A stretch of 64,000 nucleotides of DNA. Origin: Clostridiales bacterium Firm_07 (GTDB lineage Bacteria; Bacillota; Clostridia; Oscillospirales; CAG-272). How positions within the stretch are numbered: position 1 is the first letter of the stretch; the number at the start of each line of letters is the position of its first letter. The stretch is taken from positions 1 through 64,000 of the forward strand of contig LVAM01000010.1 in assembly GCA_001604005.1 (NCBI GenBank), in the 5' to 3' direction. The translations under genes were made by a program, and so were the position numbers. Below are positions 56,884 through 64,000 of the stretch, piece after piece. The notes under the pieces are model-generated. The model was given only the letters and a program-made list of their open reading frames with translations. It ran no database searches and was not told the DNA's origin.

Positions 56884-58206
56884 ATGTCAGAAAAACACCC
56901 CACCGTTGCCATTTGCACGCTCGGCTGTAAAGTCAATCAATATGAAAGCGAAGCGATCGGAGAGACCTTTCTGCAATGCGGTTTTCGCGTTGTCAAAGAG
57001 GAAGAAAAGCCCGATCTTTTCGTCGTCAACACCTGCACGGTAACGGCGGAAGCCGACCGCAAGGGGGGGCAACTGGTGCGCAAACTGCACGCGGAAAACC
57101 CCGCCGCGCCGATCTTGCTGACGGGCTGTATGGCACAGCGCGATCCCGCGCGCGCCGCCGCTTTGCCGGGCGTCTCTTTTGTGTGCGGAAACGCCGACAA
57201 ACTCTCGGTGGTCGCGGCGGCGCAAAAACTCCTCAAAGAGAGAGAAACGGCGCCGACGGTTGCGGTGACGCCGCTTGACGGCGCGCCCTTCGAGCCGATG
57301 CGCATCACGCGCTTTGATCGCACGCGCGCCTACGTAAAGATCGAGGACGGGTGCGAAAATCGCTGTACCTATTGCGCGATCCCCGCCGCGCGCGGTCCGG
57401 TGCGCTCCAAACCGCTTTTCGACGTACTATCGGAAGTAGAAGGGCTTACCCGCGGGGGGTGCCGCGAGGTGGTGCTGACCGGCATTGAGACCGCCGCGTG
57501 GGGGCGGGATCTCGGCAACGCGGGGCTGATCGACCTGCTGGAAGCGGTAGACGGGATCAAGGGGATCGGCAGAGTGCGGCTCAGCTCTCTGGACCCCGCG
57601 ATGGTGACCGAAGATTTTGCCCGCCGCGCCGCGCGTCTCTCTTCTCTCACGCCGCATTTTCACCTGTCGGTGCAGAGCGGCTCCTCGCGTACGCTTGCCG
57701 CGATGAAACGCAAATATAACCGCGAAATGGCGCTTTCCGCCGTGGCGGTGCTGAAAAAACACATTCCGCGCGTGGAATTGACCGCCGATTTTATCGTCGG
57801 TTTTCCGGGCGAGAGCGAAGCGGATTTTGCGGAAACGATGTCCTTTGCGCGTGCGGCGGAGTTTCTCTCCATGCACGTTTTCGCTTATTCCAAACGAGCG
57901 GGGACGCCCGCCGCCGCGATGCCGGATCAGATCCCGAGCGCCGTGAAAAAGCAACGCTCCGCGGCGCTGATCGCTCTCGGTCACACGCTCCGCGACGCGC
58001 GGCTTGCCGCCGCGATAGAGAAAGAGCCAATGTGCGAGGTGCTTTTTGAAACTTACGAAAACGGCTTTGCCGTCGGGCACACCGACTCCTTTTTCGAGGT
58101 CGCCGCGCCATCGCCCGCGCCGCTCCACGGCGCGCTCGCGCGCGTGCGACTGTTCTCCGCGAAAAACGGCCGCCTTTACGGCGAGATCGAAACAAAAAAG
58201 ACCTGA
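56884..58206 (+). CDS. mtaB: tRNA t6A37 methylthiotransferase MtaB
   Basis: 440 residues from the ATG at 56884 (AAAAAGGAG upstream); the track start at 56791 runs through the promoter. The N-terminal MTTase domain has its three cysteines (CTLGCKVNQYESEAIG, NTCTVTAEADRKGG, LTGCMAQRDPA). The radical-SAM CxxxCxxC is in EDGCENRCTYCAIPAARGPV, and a C-terminal TRAM-like region follows. It adds a methylthio group to t6A37 of ANN-decoding tRNAs. Two 4Fe-4S clusters are expected, so it needs low-oxygen handling. Confidence 0.95.
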   Translation: MSEKHPTVAICTLGCKVNQYESEAIGETFLQCGFRVVKEEEKPDLFVVNTCTVTAEADRKGGQLVRKLHAENPAAPILLTGCMAQRDPARAAALPGVSFVCGNADKLSVVAAAQKLLKERETAPTVAVTPLDGAPFEPMRITRFDRTRAYVKIEDGCENRCTYCAIPAARGPVRSKPLFDVLSEVEGLTRGGCREVVLTGIETAAWGRDLGNAGLIDLLEAVDGIKGIGRVRLSSLDPAMVTEDFARRAARLSSLTPHFHLSVQSGSSRTLAAMKRKYNREMALSAVAVLKKHIPRVELTADFIVGFPGESEADFAETMSFARAAEFLSMHVFAYSKRAGTPAAAMPDQIPSAVKKQRSAALIALGHTLRDARLAAAIEKEPMCEVLFETYENGFAVGHTDSFFEVAAPSPAPLHGALARVRLFSAKNGRLYGEIETKKT

Positions 58207-58222
58207 TTTTCAGGTCTTTTTT
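58194..58222 (+). terminator. Terminator of mtaB
   Basis: AAAAAAGACCTG, ATTTT, CAGGTCTTTTTT; the stop codon lies inside the hairpin. It is symmetric and could also serve the convergent LRR gene. Confidence 0.92.
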
Positions 58223-58240
58223 GTTTGGTATTTTCGCGAT

Positions 58241-61063
58241 TTATTGGCGATACCAATAATAGTTGTAATAAGTCGATCTCAAATTGGTCGCGTTGGTCGC
58301 GGGATCTGTGACGTCCATATCCATACCGCTTGTGGCATTTTCCGTTTGCGTTCTATACCACCCCGTCGTGTTAGCAAAAGTGACGCTCGTGAGATTGCTG
58401 CAATTGTAGAACGTAGAACTGCCGATACTCGTCACGCTCGCGGGGATCGTGATGCTCGTGAGATTGCTGCAACTGGAGAACGCATCCCAGCCGATGCTCG
58501 TCACGCCTGCGGGGATCGTGATGCTCGTGAGGTTACTGCAACCTGAGAACGCAGAACTATGGATAAACTTTGTACCTGCGTGTATATTGCAAGAAGTGAT
58601 ATCTTTACTTGTTGCTTTTACCAATACTACATACGGATTTGTTGCGTTGCCTAAATACTTGGCGTTGTCATAGGTGTTATACGTTAAATTGTCGCAACCG
58701 TAGAACGCATAATTGCCGATGCTTGTCACACCCGCGGGGATTGTGATGCTCGTGAGATTGCTGCAACCGTAGAACGCCTCATAGCCGATGCGCGTCACGC
58801 TCGCGGGGATTGTGATGCTTGTGAGATTGTTGCAACCATAGAACGCAGAATTGCCGATGCTCGTCAGTTGGCTGTTCTCCGCAAAGGTGACGCTCTGCAA
58901 AGCCATAGATGTGTTATAGTAGGCATAATTATCACGATTCGCAAACGCATGCTTGCCGATGCTCGTCACGCTCGCGGGGATCGTGATGCTTGCGAGATTG
59001 CTGCAATTGTAGAACGCACAATCGCCGATGCTCGTCAGTTGGCTGTTCTCTGCAAAGGTGACGCTTTGTAAAGCCATTGATCTATAATCACCTGTAAACG
59101 CAGAATTGCCGATGCTCGTCACGCTCGCGGGGATCGTGATGCTCGTGAGATTGCTGCAACAGTAGAACGCCCTCTCGCCTATACTCGTCACACTCGCGGG
59201 GATCGTGATGCTCGTGAGATTGCTGCAACCGTTGAACGCAGAATAGCCGATGCTCTCACCGCTTGTTAAGATTACGGTTTGCAGACTACCTTTGGGAATA
59301 CACGATATAGCAATCGTGGGCATCGTTGCCGTTTGAATATTCGTGCAACCAACGAACGCATCATTGCCGATGCTCGTCACGCGCGCGGGGATCGTGATGC
59401 TCGTGAGTTTGCTACAGGAGGAGAACGCGAAACTATGGATAAACTTTGTGTCTGCGTGTATATTGCAAGAAGTGATATCTGTACTTGTTGCTTTTACCAA
59501 TACTACATACGGATTTGTTGCGTTGCCTAAATACTTGGCGTTGTCATAGGTGTTATACGTTAAATTGTCGCAACCGTAGAATGCATTATAGCCGATGCTC
59601 GTCACCCCCTCCGGGATCGTGATGCGTGTGAGGTTGCTGCAACCGGAGAACGCATAATTACCGATGCTCTTCAGTTGGCTGTTCTCTGCAAAGGTGATGT
59701 TTGTGAGGTTTTGGCAATTTTGGAAAGCCTGGTTGCCGATGCTCGTCACGCTTTCGGGAATATCCACTTTGCGCACTTTGCTTCCTTCAAAGGCGCGCTC
59801 GCCGATAGAGGTCACGGCTTTGCCCTTATAGGTGGCGGGAATTGCCACTTCTACAAGATCCGCGGAAACCGCCACCACGTAAGTTCCGTCGCCTTTTTCA
59901 GCAAAACCAAGCCCCGCCGTGACGATCTCGTCGGAAAGTGCCGCGATTGCTGCTTGCAGTGTGGCAAGTTGCTTTTCAAGCGAGAAGTTTTGTGCTTCTA
60001 ACGCCGCGATTTTTGTTTCGTACTCGGTGCGGAGCATATTCAGCGCGGCGGTGTTTGCCGTGTCTGCCGCAACGAGTTCCGCTACCTTTGCATTATAAGC
60101 ATTCGTCAATGCCGTCAGCGCCGCCGCGTTGTCTGCGTCGGCTTTCTCCAACGCCGTCTTTGCGGCTTCATACTCTGCGCGGAGCGTATTCAAAGCGGTG
60201 GTATTGTCGGCATCCGCTTGTTCCAATTCTGCTTTCGCCGCTTCGTACTCGGCGCGGAGCGTATTCAAAGCGGTGGTATTGTCGGCATCCGCTTTCTCCA
60301 ACGCCGTCTTCGCCGCTTCGTACTCTGCACGGAGCGTATTCAAAGCGGTGGTATTGTCGGCATCCGCTTTCTCCAACGCCGTTTTTGCGGCTTCATACTC
60401 TGCGCGGAGCGTATTCAAAGCGGTGGTATTGTCGGCATCCGCTTGTTCCAATTCTGCTTTCGCCGCTTCATACTCGGCACGGAGCGTGTTCAGAGCAGTC
60501 GCGTTTGCCGTGTCTGCCGCAACAAGTTCCGCTACCTTTGCATTATAAGCATTCGTCAATGCGGTCAGCGCCGCCGCGTTGTCCGCGTCGGCTTTTTCCA
60601 ATGCCGCTTTCGCTGTTTCATACTCGGTGCGGAGCGTATTCAAAGCGGTGGTATTGTCGGCATCCGCTTTCTCCAACGCCGTCTTTGCGGCTTCATACTC
60701 TGCACGGAGCGTGTTGAGTGCCTCTTGATTGTCGGCATCCGCCGCCAAGAGTTCCGCCGCTTTGGCGGTATATTCTTCCGTCAGCGCGGCAAGGTCGCCG
60801 TTTGTACTCTCATCCGCCGCTTGCAGCGTTTCCACATCTGTTTGATGCGTTTCATCTTGTTCGCCGTCTTTGGCTTGCAGGGCTTTGATGGTTTCCTGTG
60901 CTTCCGCGAGCGCCTTTTGCGTGTCAGAAAGCGCGGTTTTCAATTCTTCCAAGTCTGTTCCCTGCGTCGCCACCGTGTCGCTCAGTTCACAGCCCACCAG
61001 CGAAAACAGCAAAACCGCCGCGAGTACGGCGAGCAAAACTTTTTGATGTGTTTTTCTTTTCAT
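58241..61063 (-). CDS. Repeat-rich surface lipoprotein: coiled-coil repeats plus BspA-type leucine-rich repeats
   Basis: 940 residues from the ATG at 61063 (AAGGGGAAAG upstream). The signal peptide is KVLLAVLAAVLLFSLVGC, with lipobox LVGC (Cys about 25), so it is lipid-anchored. Residues about 30-370 form a long alpha-helical stalk of 25-residue repeats (NTLRAEYEAAKTALEKADAD). Residues about 415-900 are BspA/TpLRR repeats of about 23 residues (CSNLTSITIPASVTSIGNSA). Two 52-residue insert modules (NTYDNAKYLGNATNPYVVLV and following) interrupt the repeats. It ends in a short Tyr-rich tail. BspA-type proteins bind host or bacterial surfaces; the ligand here is unknown. Expression is probably controlled by the divergent XRE regulator. 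Confidence 0.9.
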   Translation of the reverse strand: MKRKTHQKVLLAVLAAVLLFSLVGCELSDTVATQGTDLEELKTALSDTQKALAEAQETIKALQAKDGEQDETHQTDVETLQAADESTNGDLAALTEEYTAKAAELLAADADNQEALNTLRAEYEAAKTALEKADADNTTALNTLRTEYETAKAALEKADADNAAALTALTNAYNAKVAELVAADTANATALNTLRAEYEAAKAELEQADADNTTALNTLRAEYEAAKTALEKADADNTTALNTLRAEYEAAKTALEKADADNTTALNTLRAEYEAAKAELEQADADNTTALNTLRAEYEAAKTALEKADADNAAALTALTNAYNAKVAELVAADTANTAALNMLRTEYETKIAALEAQNFSLEKQLATLQAAIAALSDEIVTAGLGFAEKGDGTYVVAVSADLVEVAIPATYKGKAVTSIGERAFEGSKVRKVDIPESVTSIGNQAFQNCQNLTNITFAENSQLKSIGNYAFSGCSNLTRITIPEGVTSIGYNAFYGCDNLTYNTYDNAKYLGNATNPYVVLVKATSTDITSCNIHADTKFIHSFAFSSCSKLTSITIPARVTSIGNDAFVGCTNIQTATMPTIAISCIPKGSLQTVILTSGESIGYSAFNGCSNLTSITIPASVTSIGERAFYCCSNLTSITIPASVTSIGNSAFTGDYRSMALQSVTFAENSQLTSIGDCAFYNCSNLASITIPASVTSIGKHAFANRDNYAYYNTSMALQSVTFAENSQLTSIGNSAFYGCNNLTSITIPASVTRIGYEAFYGCSNLTSITIPAGVTSIGNYAFYGCDNLTYNTYDNAKYLGNATNPYVVLVKATSKDITSCNIHAGTKFIHSSAFSGCSNLTSITIPAGVTSIGWDAFSSCSNLTSITIPASVTSIGSSTFYNCSNLTSVTFANTTGWYRTQTENATSGMDMDVTDPATNATNLRSTYYNYYWYRQ
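58555..58711. repeat. 157-nt direct repeat in the LRR gene, copy 1
   Basis: Nearly identical to 59431-59587 (876 bases away), with only a few substitutions. It encodes the insert module NTYDNAKYLGNATNPYVVLV. Confidence 0.88.
59431..59587. repeat. 157-nt direct repeat in the LRR gene, copy 2
   Basis: Partner of 58555-58711. Recombination between the copies would remove 876 bases (292 codons) in frame. Confidence 0.88.
60058..60742. repeat. 75-nt in-frame tandem repeat array encoding the coiled-coil stalk
   Basis: The motif GGAGCGTATTCAAAGCGG recurs at steps of exactly 75 bases (agcgt at 60183, 60258, 60333, 60408, 60483, then 60633 and 60708). A higher-order copy is visible: the variant block starting at 60058 recurs 450 bases (six units) later at 60508. 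Each unit encodes 25 residues. Confidence 0.92.
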
Positions 61064-61080
61064 CGTCTTTCCCCTTATTG

Positions 61081-61108
61081 TATTTTGCACTTATATAGGT
61101 GCAAAATA
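61081..61108. promoter_or_regulatory. Operator 1: TATTTTGCAC-N8-GTGCAAAATA
   Basis: A perfect 10-bp inverted repeat with an 8-base spacer, directly downstream of the -10 box of the LRR-lipoprotein promoter and covering its predicted start point. This suits steric repression. Confidence 0.75.
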
Positions 61109-61137
61109 AGGATAGCATAGCATTACAATAAAGTCAA
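61109..61137 (-). promoter_or_regulatory. Promoter of the LRR lipoprotein gene
   Basis: Minus strand: TTGACT (61137-61132), 17 bases, TATCCT (61114-61109). It is flanked by the two operators. Confidence 0.7.
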
Positions 61138-61141
61138 GAGG

Positions 61142-61163
61142 TTTGCGCTTAAATCAGTGCAAA
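61142..61163. promoter_or_regulatory. Operator 2: TTTGCGC-N8-GTGCAAA
   Basis: Same half-site and same 8-base spacer as operator 1, with one arm imperfect (GCGC for GCAC). Its centre is 58 bases from that of operator 1, and it lies 33 bases upstream of the regulator ATG, so autoregulation is likely. The regulator's own promoter is less clear (TACAAT at 61124-61129 is the best -10). Confidence 0.65.
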
Positions 61164-61195
61164 AATTCGGTAATGCGAAAGGAGGAAAAGCAAAA

Positions 61196-61426
61196 ATGAA
61201 CGCCCTTATTGAGAAGCGGATCGGACAAAATATACGCGATCTGCGCGAAAAAGCGGGGCTGACGCAGGAACTTTTGGCTGTCAAATTGCAGCTTCGCGGC
61301 TGTGACATTACGCGCAGTGCCATCGCCAAGATCGAGGTGGGGCAACGCCATCTTTATCCCGATGAAATATTGCTTTTAAAAGAGATATTACGCGTCACAT
61401 TTGACGACATTTTCGCCACACGCTGA
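61196..61426 (+). CDS. XRE-family transcriptional regulator (single HTH domain)
   Basis: 76 residues from the ATG at 61196, with AAAGGAGG 11 bases upstream. The track start at 61157 lies inside operator 2. IGQNIRDLREKAGLTQELLAV and ITRSAIAKIEVGQRHLYPDE form the Cro/CI helix-turn-helix, closing with LLLKEILRVTFDDIFA. There is no effector domain, so it acts as a simple dimeric repressor or responds through a partner. The two flanking operators imply control of both itself and the divergent LRR lipoprotein. Confidence 0.92.
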   Translation: MNALIEKRIGQNIRDLREKAGLTQELLAVKLQLRGCDITRSAIAKIEVGQRHLYPDEILLLKEILRVTFDDIFATR

Positions 61427-61451
61427 ACTTTGCCGCAATAGAAAAAACACC

Positions 61452-61485
61452 GAAAATTCGCGCGAATTTTCAGCGTTTTATTTTT
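61452..61485 (+). terminator. Terminator of the XRE gene
   Basis: Perfect palindrome GAAAATTCGCGCGAATTTTC (61452-61471) followed by a T-rich run (GTTTTATTTTTTT). Confidence 0.7.
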
Positions 61486-61489
61486 TTAT

Positions 61490-61521
61490 CAAAAATCCGA
61501 CCGCCCGTGGGCGGTCGGATC
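61490..61521 (-). terminator. Terminator of the truncated acidic-protein gene
   Basis: Minus strand: CCGACCGCCC-AC-GGGCGGTCGG followed by ATTTTTG; a perfect 10-bp stem. Confidence 0.9.
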
Positions 61522-61538
61522 CGTTTCGGTGCCGTACG

Positions 61539-64000
61539 TCACATCAACGCCGACAAAAGAAGCATGAGAACGTATCCTTTCAGATACTCAAACCCCCGCG
61601 CCGTTTTGATCTGCTCTTCCGTCAGGGCGAATGGCTTCGCGGGGCTCACAAACTTCGCTTGCAATCCCGTCTCCATATACGTGGTCTCGTTGCCGTCGCC
61701 CAGCGCAATGCCGATCTCAAAACCTTCTTCCCCCGCGGGCATATACACGTCGGCATACAGTTCGGTCAAAAATTCCTCCAACTCCACGCCCGTCACTTTT
61801 TGGAAAAGACCGCGCATATCCACCATCATGCCGAGCTTTTCCGCACTCCACGCGTCAAGAAGAACCGACACGGTGTTCTCGTCGATATCCGTCCATCCGT
61901 CTTCTCCGGGGATACCCACAAAGAGATTCAGAAACGCCAACAGGTCTTGGTCACCCTCGGTATTGATGACGACGCGCCGCGTTTTGCCCGCGTCTGTTTC
62001 CGACACGGTGAAGACGGAATCAAGCGCTTCTTTGTTCTCCCAAAAGATTTTCAGCGCGTTGAAGATCGACCGTATGATCGCATCGCTCTCTTCCTCTTCC
62101 TCATCGCTCTCATAAAAACGCAGATACTCGGTCAGCGTCGGCGCCGTTTCCGCGTATTCGACCGCCACTCTTTGCTCAAATTCGTTCCACTTGACAAAGA
62201 TGGCGTCCTTGTCGTCCTCCCGACGGATGATCTCGTAATCCTTGACCTCTTCGCTGTCTCGGCTGTCAAACTCGACCGTCACGTAAAGTTGATCGCGGAT
62301 CTCGTCGTCCGATGCCTTTTTGCTCTCCAGGTAGATCGTTTCGTTGCAGTTCATCGAGAGAGGAATGCGGTTCTGCGGATCGTAAACGTACGCGGAAACG
62401 GTATACTCCGTCGCGCCGTCTTGACCGGTCACCGTAAGCGTGAGTTCGCCCGCCGTGTCAAAAACGGTATTCTCCGTGGCCGGCACGCCGTCGACGGCAC
62501 AAACGGTGAAGTTGCCGATCGGCTCTTTCCAAAAGATCTTTCCGTCAAAGAAGGTGCGCGTTGCGGTAATATATGCCTGCACGGTTTTGCAATCGTCGCC
62601 TTTTTTCACGTACACTTTATCAAAACTCCGCCCCAATTCCATAGCGGTGGCGGGATCGCGAATAACGATCTCGACCGACATCCGATTTCCGTCGGACAAC
62701 ACGATCTCCACCTCGCCGGTATAAGAGGTACTGCCGTCAAATCCTTCTATCCGATATTCCTCGGTCTGAACGTCTTCGTCGTTTCCGTCGGAAACAACGA
62801 CGATCAACCGGGAGCGCAATTCTTCCTCCTCGGCGCCAACGTCAAAGATCAGATCCGCGTTCTCTTTGGTGCTCCATCCCCAAGAAGTATATCCCTGCTC
62901 GTCGTCTTCATTTTCTTCGGTGACGTCCCAGCCCTCGTCTTCCTCCATAGGAAGATCGCCGCCGATCTGTCCGAGAAGCAGTTGAAACACGACTTCTTTC
63001 AAAGAGGCGGGCTCGCCGTCTGCCTCAAACGCGTAATAAAACGTAACGGGGTCGGTCATTCCGCCTTGGAAAACCAGCGACGCCCAGCCGTTCATATCCA
63101 AATACATATACGCGTCGTTCAAAACAAAGGAAATGATCGGGGTATCCTGTTCGTTGTAAAAAACGCGGGTCGTGACGATATCCTGCCCCTCTCCGAGGAT
63201 CAGATCGGAAAGATGTAAGACGGTCTTGACCGTCAGTTCCAAGTTCTTTTGCGGCAAAACGACCGGAACGGTGATCTCCAAATCGGTCGCCGTGTCCGCC
63301 AAGATCGCCGCCAAAATATCGGACAGGTTTGCCTTTACAATATCAAAGATTGGCTCATCGGGCAGTTCGGGCATCACCGTGTCGGAAAGTTCCGGTATGT
63401 CAAACGCTTCTTTCGCGGCGGTAAAGGACACGGCAAAAGCAAAGGATGCGCCGCTCTTTTTGTTTTCCGCCGCAAAGTTGAGCGCAATGCCGTCTTCTTT
63501 GACGGCAAGGGAAAGATGGAAATCCAAATCGCCCGCTTTGACGGCTCCGTCAAACTGCGCGTCAAGAAAATCGATCAGTTGATTGAGATCGAACGCTCCG
63601 TCAAGCTCTCCGCCGGAGAGAAGTTGCGCCAAAGCCACCATCTTTTTGGAATTGAGATCCAGCGAATACACGCCGTCCTGTGCGCTGAAAGGCAACCGCA
63701 TCGCTTTCACAAGCGGGTTGGCGAAGACGCGGTCGCACGCGTCAAGCACGCCGGAAAGAAGGACGAACAATTCCTCGGGATCGCTCGGAGCGGTCGTTTC
63801 TTCCGCCTCGTCCTCTTCATCGGAAAAGATCGGGAACTTGCCCGCAAGATCGTCCAAAAGCGCCTGCAATTTCGCCTCGTCCACGGTGATGCCGCAAACC
63901 GAGAGCGTGCCGTCCTTATAGACCGCCAGGACCTCCGGTGCTTCGCCGTTTTCACGGATCAGAGCAAACTGCGTTCCGCCCGCTTCCGGCAAATTGACCG
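61539..64000 (-). CDS. Large acidic protein of unknown function, 5' end off the window
   Basis: At least 820 residues. The frame is open to the window edge, so the track start at 63992 (a TTG) is arbitrary. The sequence is strand-rich and very acidic, with Asp/Glu clusters (FSDEEDEAEETTAPSDPEE, MEEDEGWDVTEENEDDEQ). Segments such as YTGEVEIVLSDGNRMSVEIV, then TVFDTAGELTLTVTGQDGAT, then YTVSAYVYDPQNRIP look like Ig-like or bacterial surface beta-sandwich domains. Repeated halves resembling LDFHLSLAVKEDGIALNFAA suggest a lipoprotein-carrier or LolA-like curved sheet, but I do not recognise the family. Surface or secreted location is inferred; the N-terminal signal would be outside the window. 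Confidence 0.7.
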   Translation of the reverse strand, partial: VNLPEAGGTQFALIRENGEAPEVLAVYKDGTLSVCGITVDEAKLQALLDDLAGKFPIFSDEEDEAEETTAPSDPEELFVLLSGVLDACDRVFANPLVKAMRLPFSAQDGVYSLDLNSKKMVALAQLLSGGELDGAFDLNQLIDFLDAQFDGAVKAGDLDFHLSLAVKEDGIALNFAAENKKSGASFAFAVSFTAAKEAFDIPELSDTVMPELPDEPIFDIVKANLSDILAAILADTATDLEITVPVVLPQKNLELTVKTVLHLSDLILGEGQDIVTTRVFYNEQDTPIISFVLNDAYMYLDMNGWASLVFQGGMTDPVTFYYAFEADGEPASLKEVVFQLLLGQIGGDLPMEEDEGWDVTEENEDDEQGYTSWGWSTKENADLIFDVGAEEEELRSRLIVVVSDGNDEDVQTEEYRIEGFDGSTSYTGEVEIVLSDGNRMSVEIVIRDPATAMELGRSFDKVYVKKGDDCKTVQAYITATRTFFDGKIFWKEPIGNFTVCAVDGVPATENTVFDTAGELTLTVTGQDGATEYTVSAYVYDPQNRIPLSMNCNETIYLESKKASDDEIRDQLYVTVEFDSRDSEEVKDYEIIRREDDKDAIFVKWNEFEQRVAVEYAETAPTLTEYLRFYESDEEEEESDAIIRSIFNALKIFWENKEALDSVFTVSETDAGKTRRVVINTEGDQDLLAFLNLFVGIPGEDGWTDIDENTVSVLLDAWSAEKLGMMVDMRGLFQKVTGVELEEFLTELYADVYMPAGEEGFEIGIALGDGNETTYMETGLQAKFVSPAKPFALTEEQIKTARGFEYLKGYVLMLLLSALM

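Noticed and set aside
58241-60742. CRISPR-like regular repeats
   Set aside because: The periods (about 69 and 75 bases) are codon multiples within one open frame encoding LRRs and coiled coil; there are no unique spacers of constant length.

Overview
The window reads as a chromosomal segment from an uncultured, fairly GC-rich member of the class Clostridia. The evidence is Spo0A, a YtfJ/GerW-type sporulation protein, a CIRCE-controlled groESL, an L20-type infC-rpmI-rplT leader, and ScpA/ScpB next to an M50 protease, all with strong Firmicutes-style ribosome binding sites. Cytosolic glycosidases (GH2, GH20) suggest a glycan-feeding, gut-type lifestyle. This placement is an inference from gene content, not a phylogeny.

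Layout. 1-4.1 kb: the 5' part of an AGCS sodium:amino-acid symporter (its 3' end lies off the window), groES-groEL, and a GT4 glycosyltransferase. 4.5-7.6 kb: tRNA-Ser(CGA), then an AT-rich island bounded by a 69-nt perfect direct repeat. The island carries a HEPN-motif protein, a beta-class DNA methyltransferase and a BstYI/BglII-type restriction endonuclease. 7.7-12.8 kb: a TIGR04076-type protein, a GH2 beta-galactosidase, a YxjI/LURP-like protein and a GGDEF protein. 12.9-18.6 kb (minus): a six-gene carbohydrate operon with two sugar-phosphate-isomerase-like proteins alternating with two Gfo/Idh/MocA oxidoreductases, followed by a tandem pair of GH20-like proteins. 18.7-20.1 kb: rpsF-ssb-rpsR. 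20.2-23.9 kb: a GH20 hexosaminidase and an unrecognised partner.

24-42.8 kb is almost entirely minus-strand housekeeping: rpsU; smc-ftsY-rdgB-yhbY-nadD-yqeK/rsfS-leuS; trmH-dprA-topA-trmFO-plsX-rnc; and infC-rpmI-rplT behind an attenuator. 43.0-54.2 kb is plus-strand: a candidate structured RNA, then lon-engB-lysA-M50-scpA-scpB-DUF2953-ytfJ-dac-rluB-GNAT-like, then spo0A. 54.2-64 kb: lnt and an RluA-family synthase (minus), mtaB (plus), a large repeat-rich BspA-type LRR lipoprotein (minus) divergent from a small XRE regulator with two matching operators, and a truncated large acidic protein.

The most interesting points are: (1) Spo0A with Asn at the position of the phospho-accepting Asp56; (2) the tRNA-adjacent restriction-modification/HEPN island; (3) a self-contained promoter-structured RNA-terminator unit upstream of lon; (4) an XRE regulator/LRR-lipoprotein pair with twin 8-bp-spacer operators; (5) the paired Gfo/Idh plus isomerase-like genes beside intracellular GH20-like enzymes, which suggest redox-assisted glycoside cleavage; (6) an in-frame YqeK-RsfS fusion that retains a strong internal ribosome binding site.
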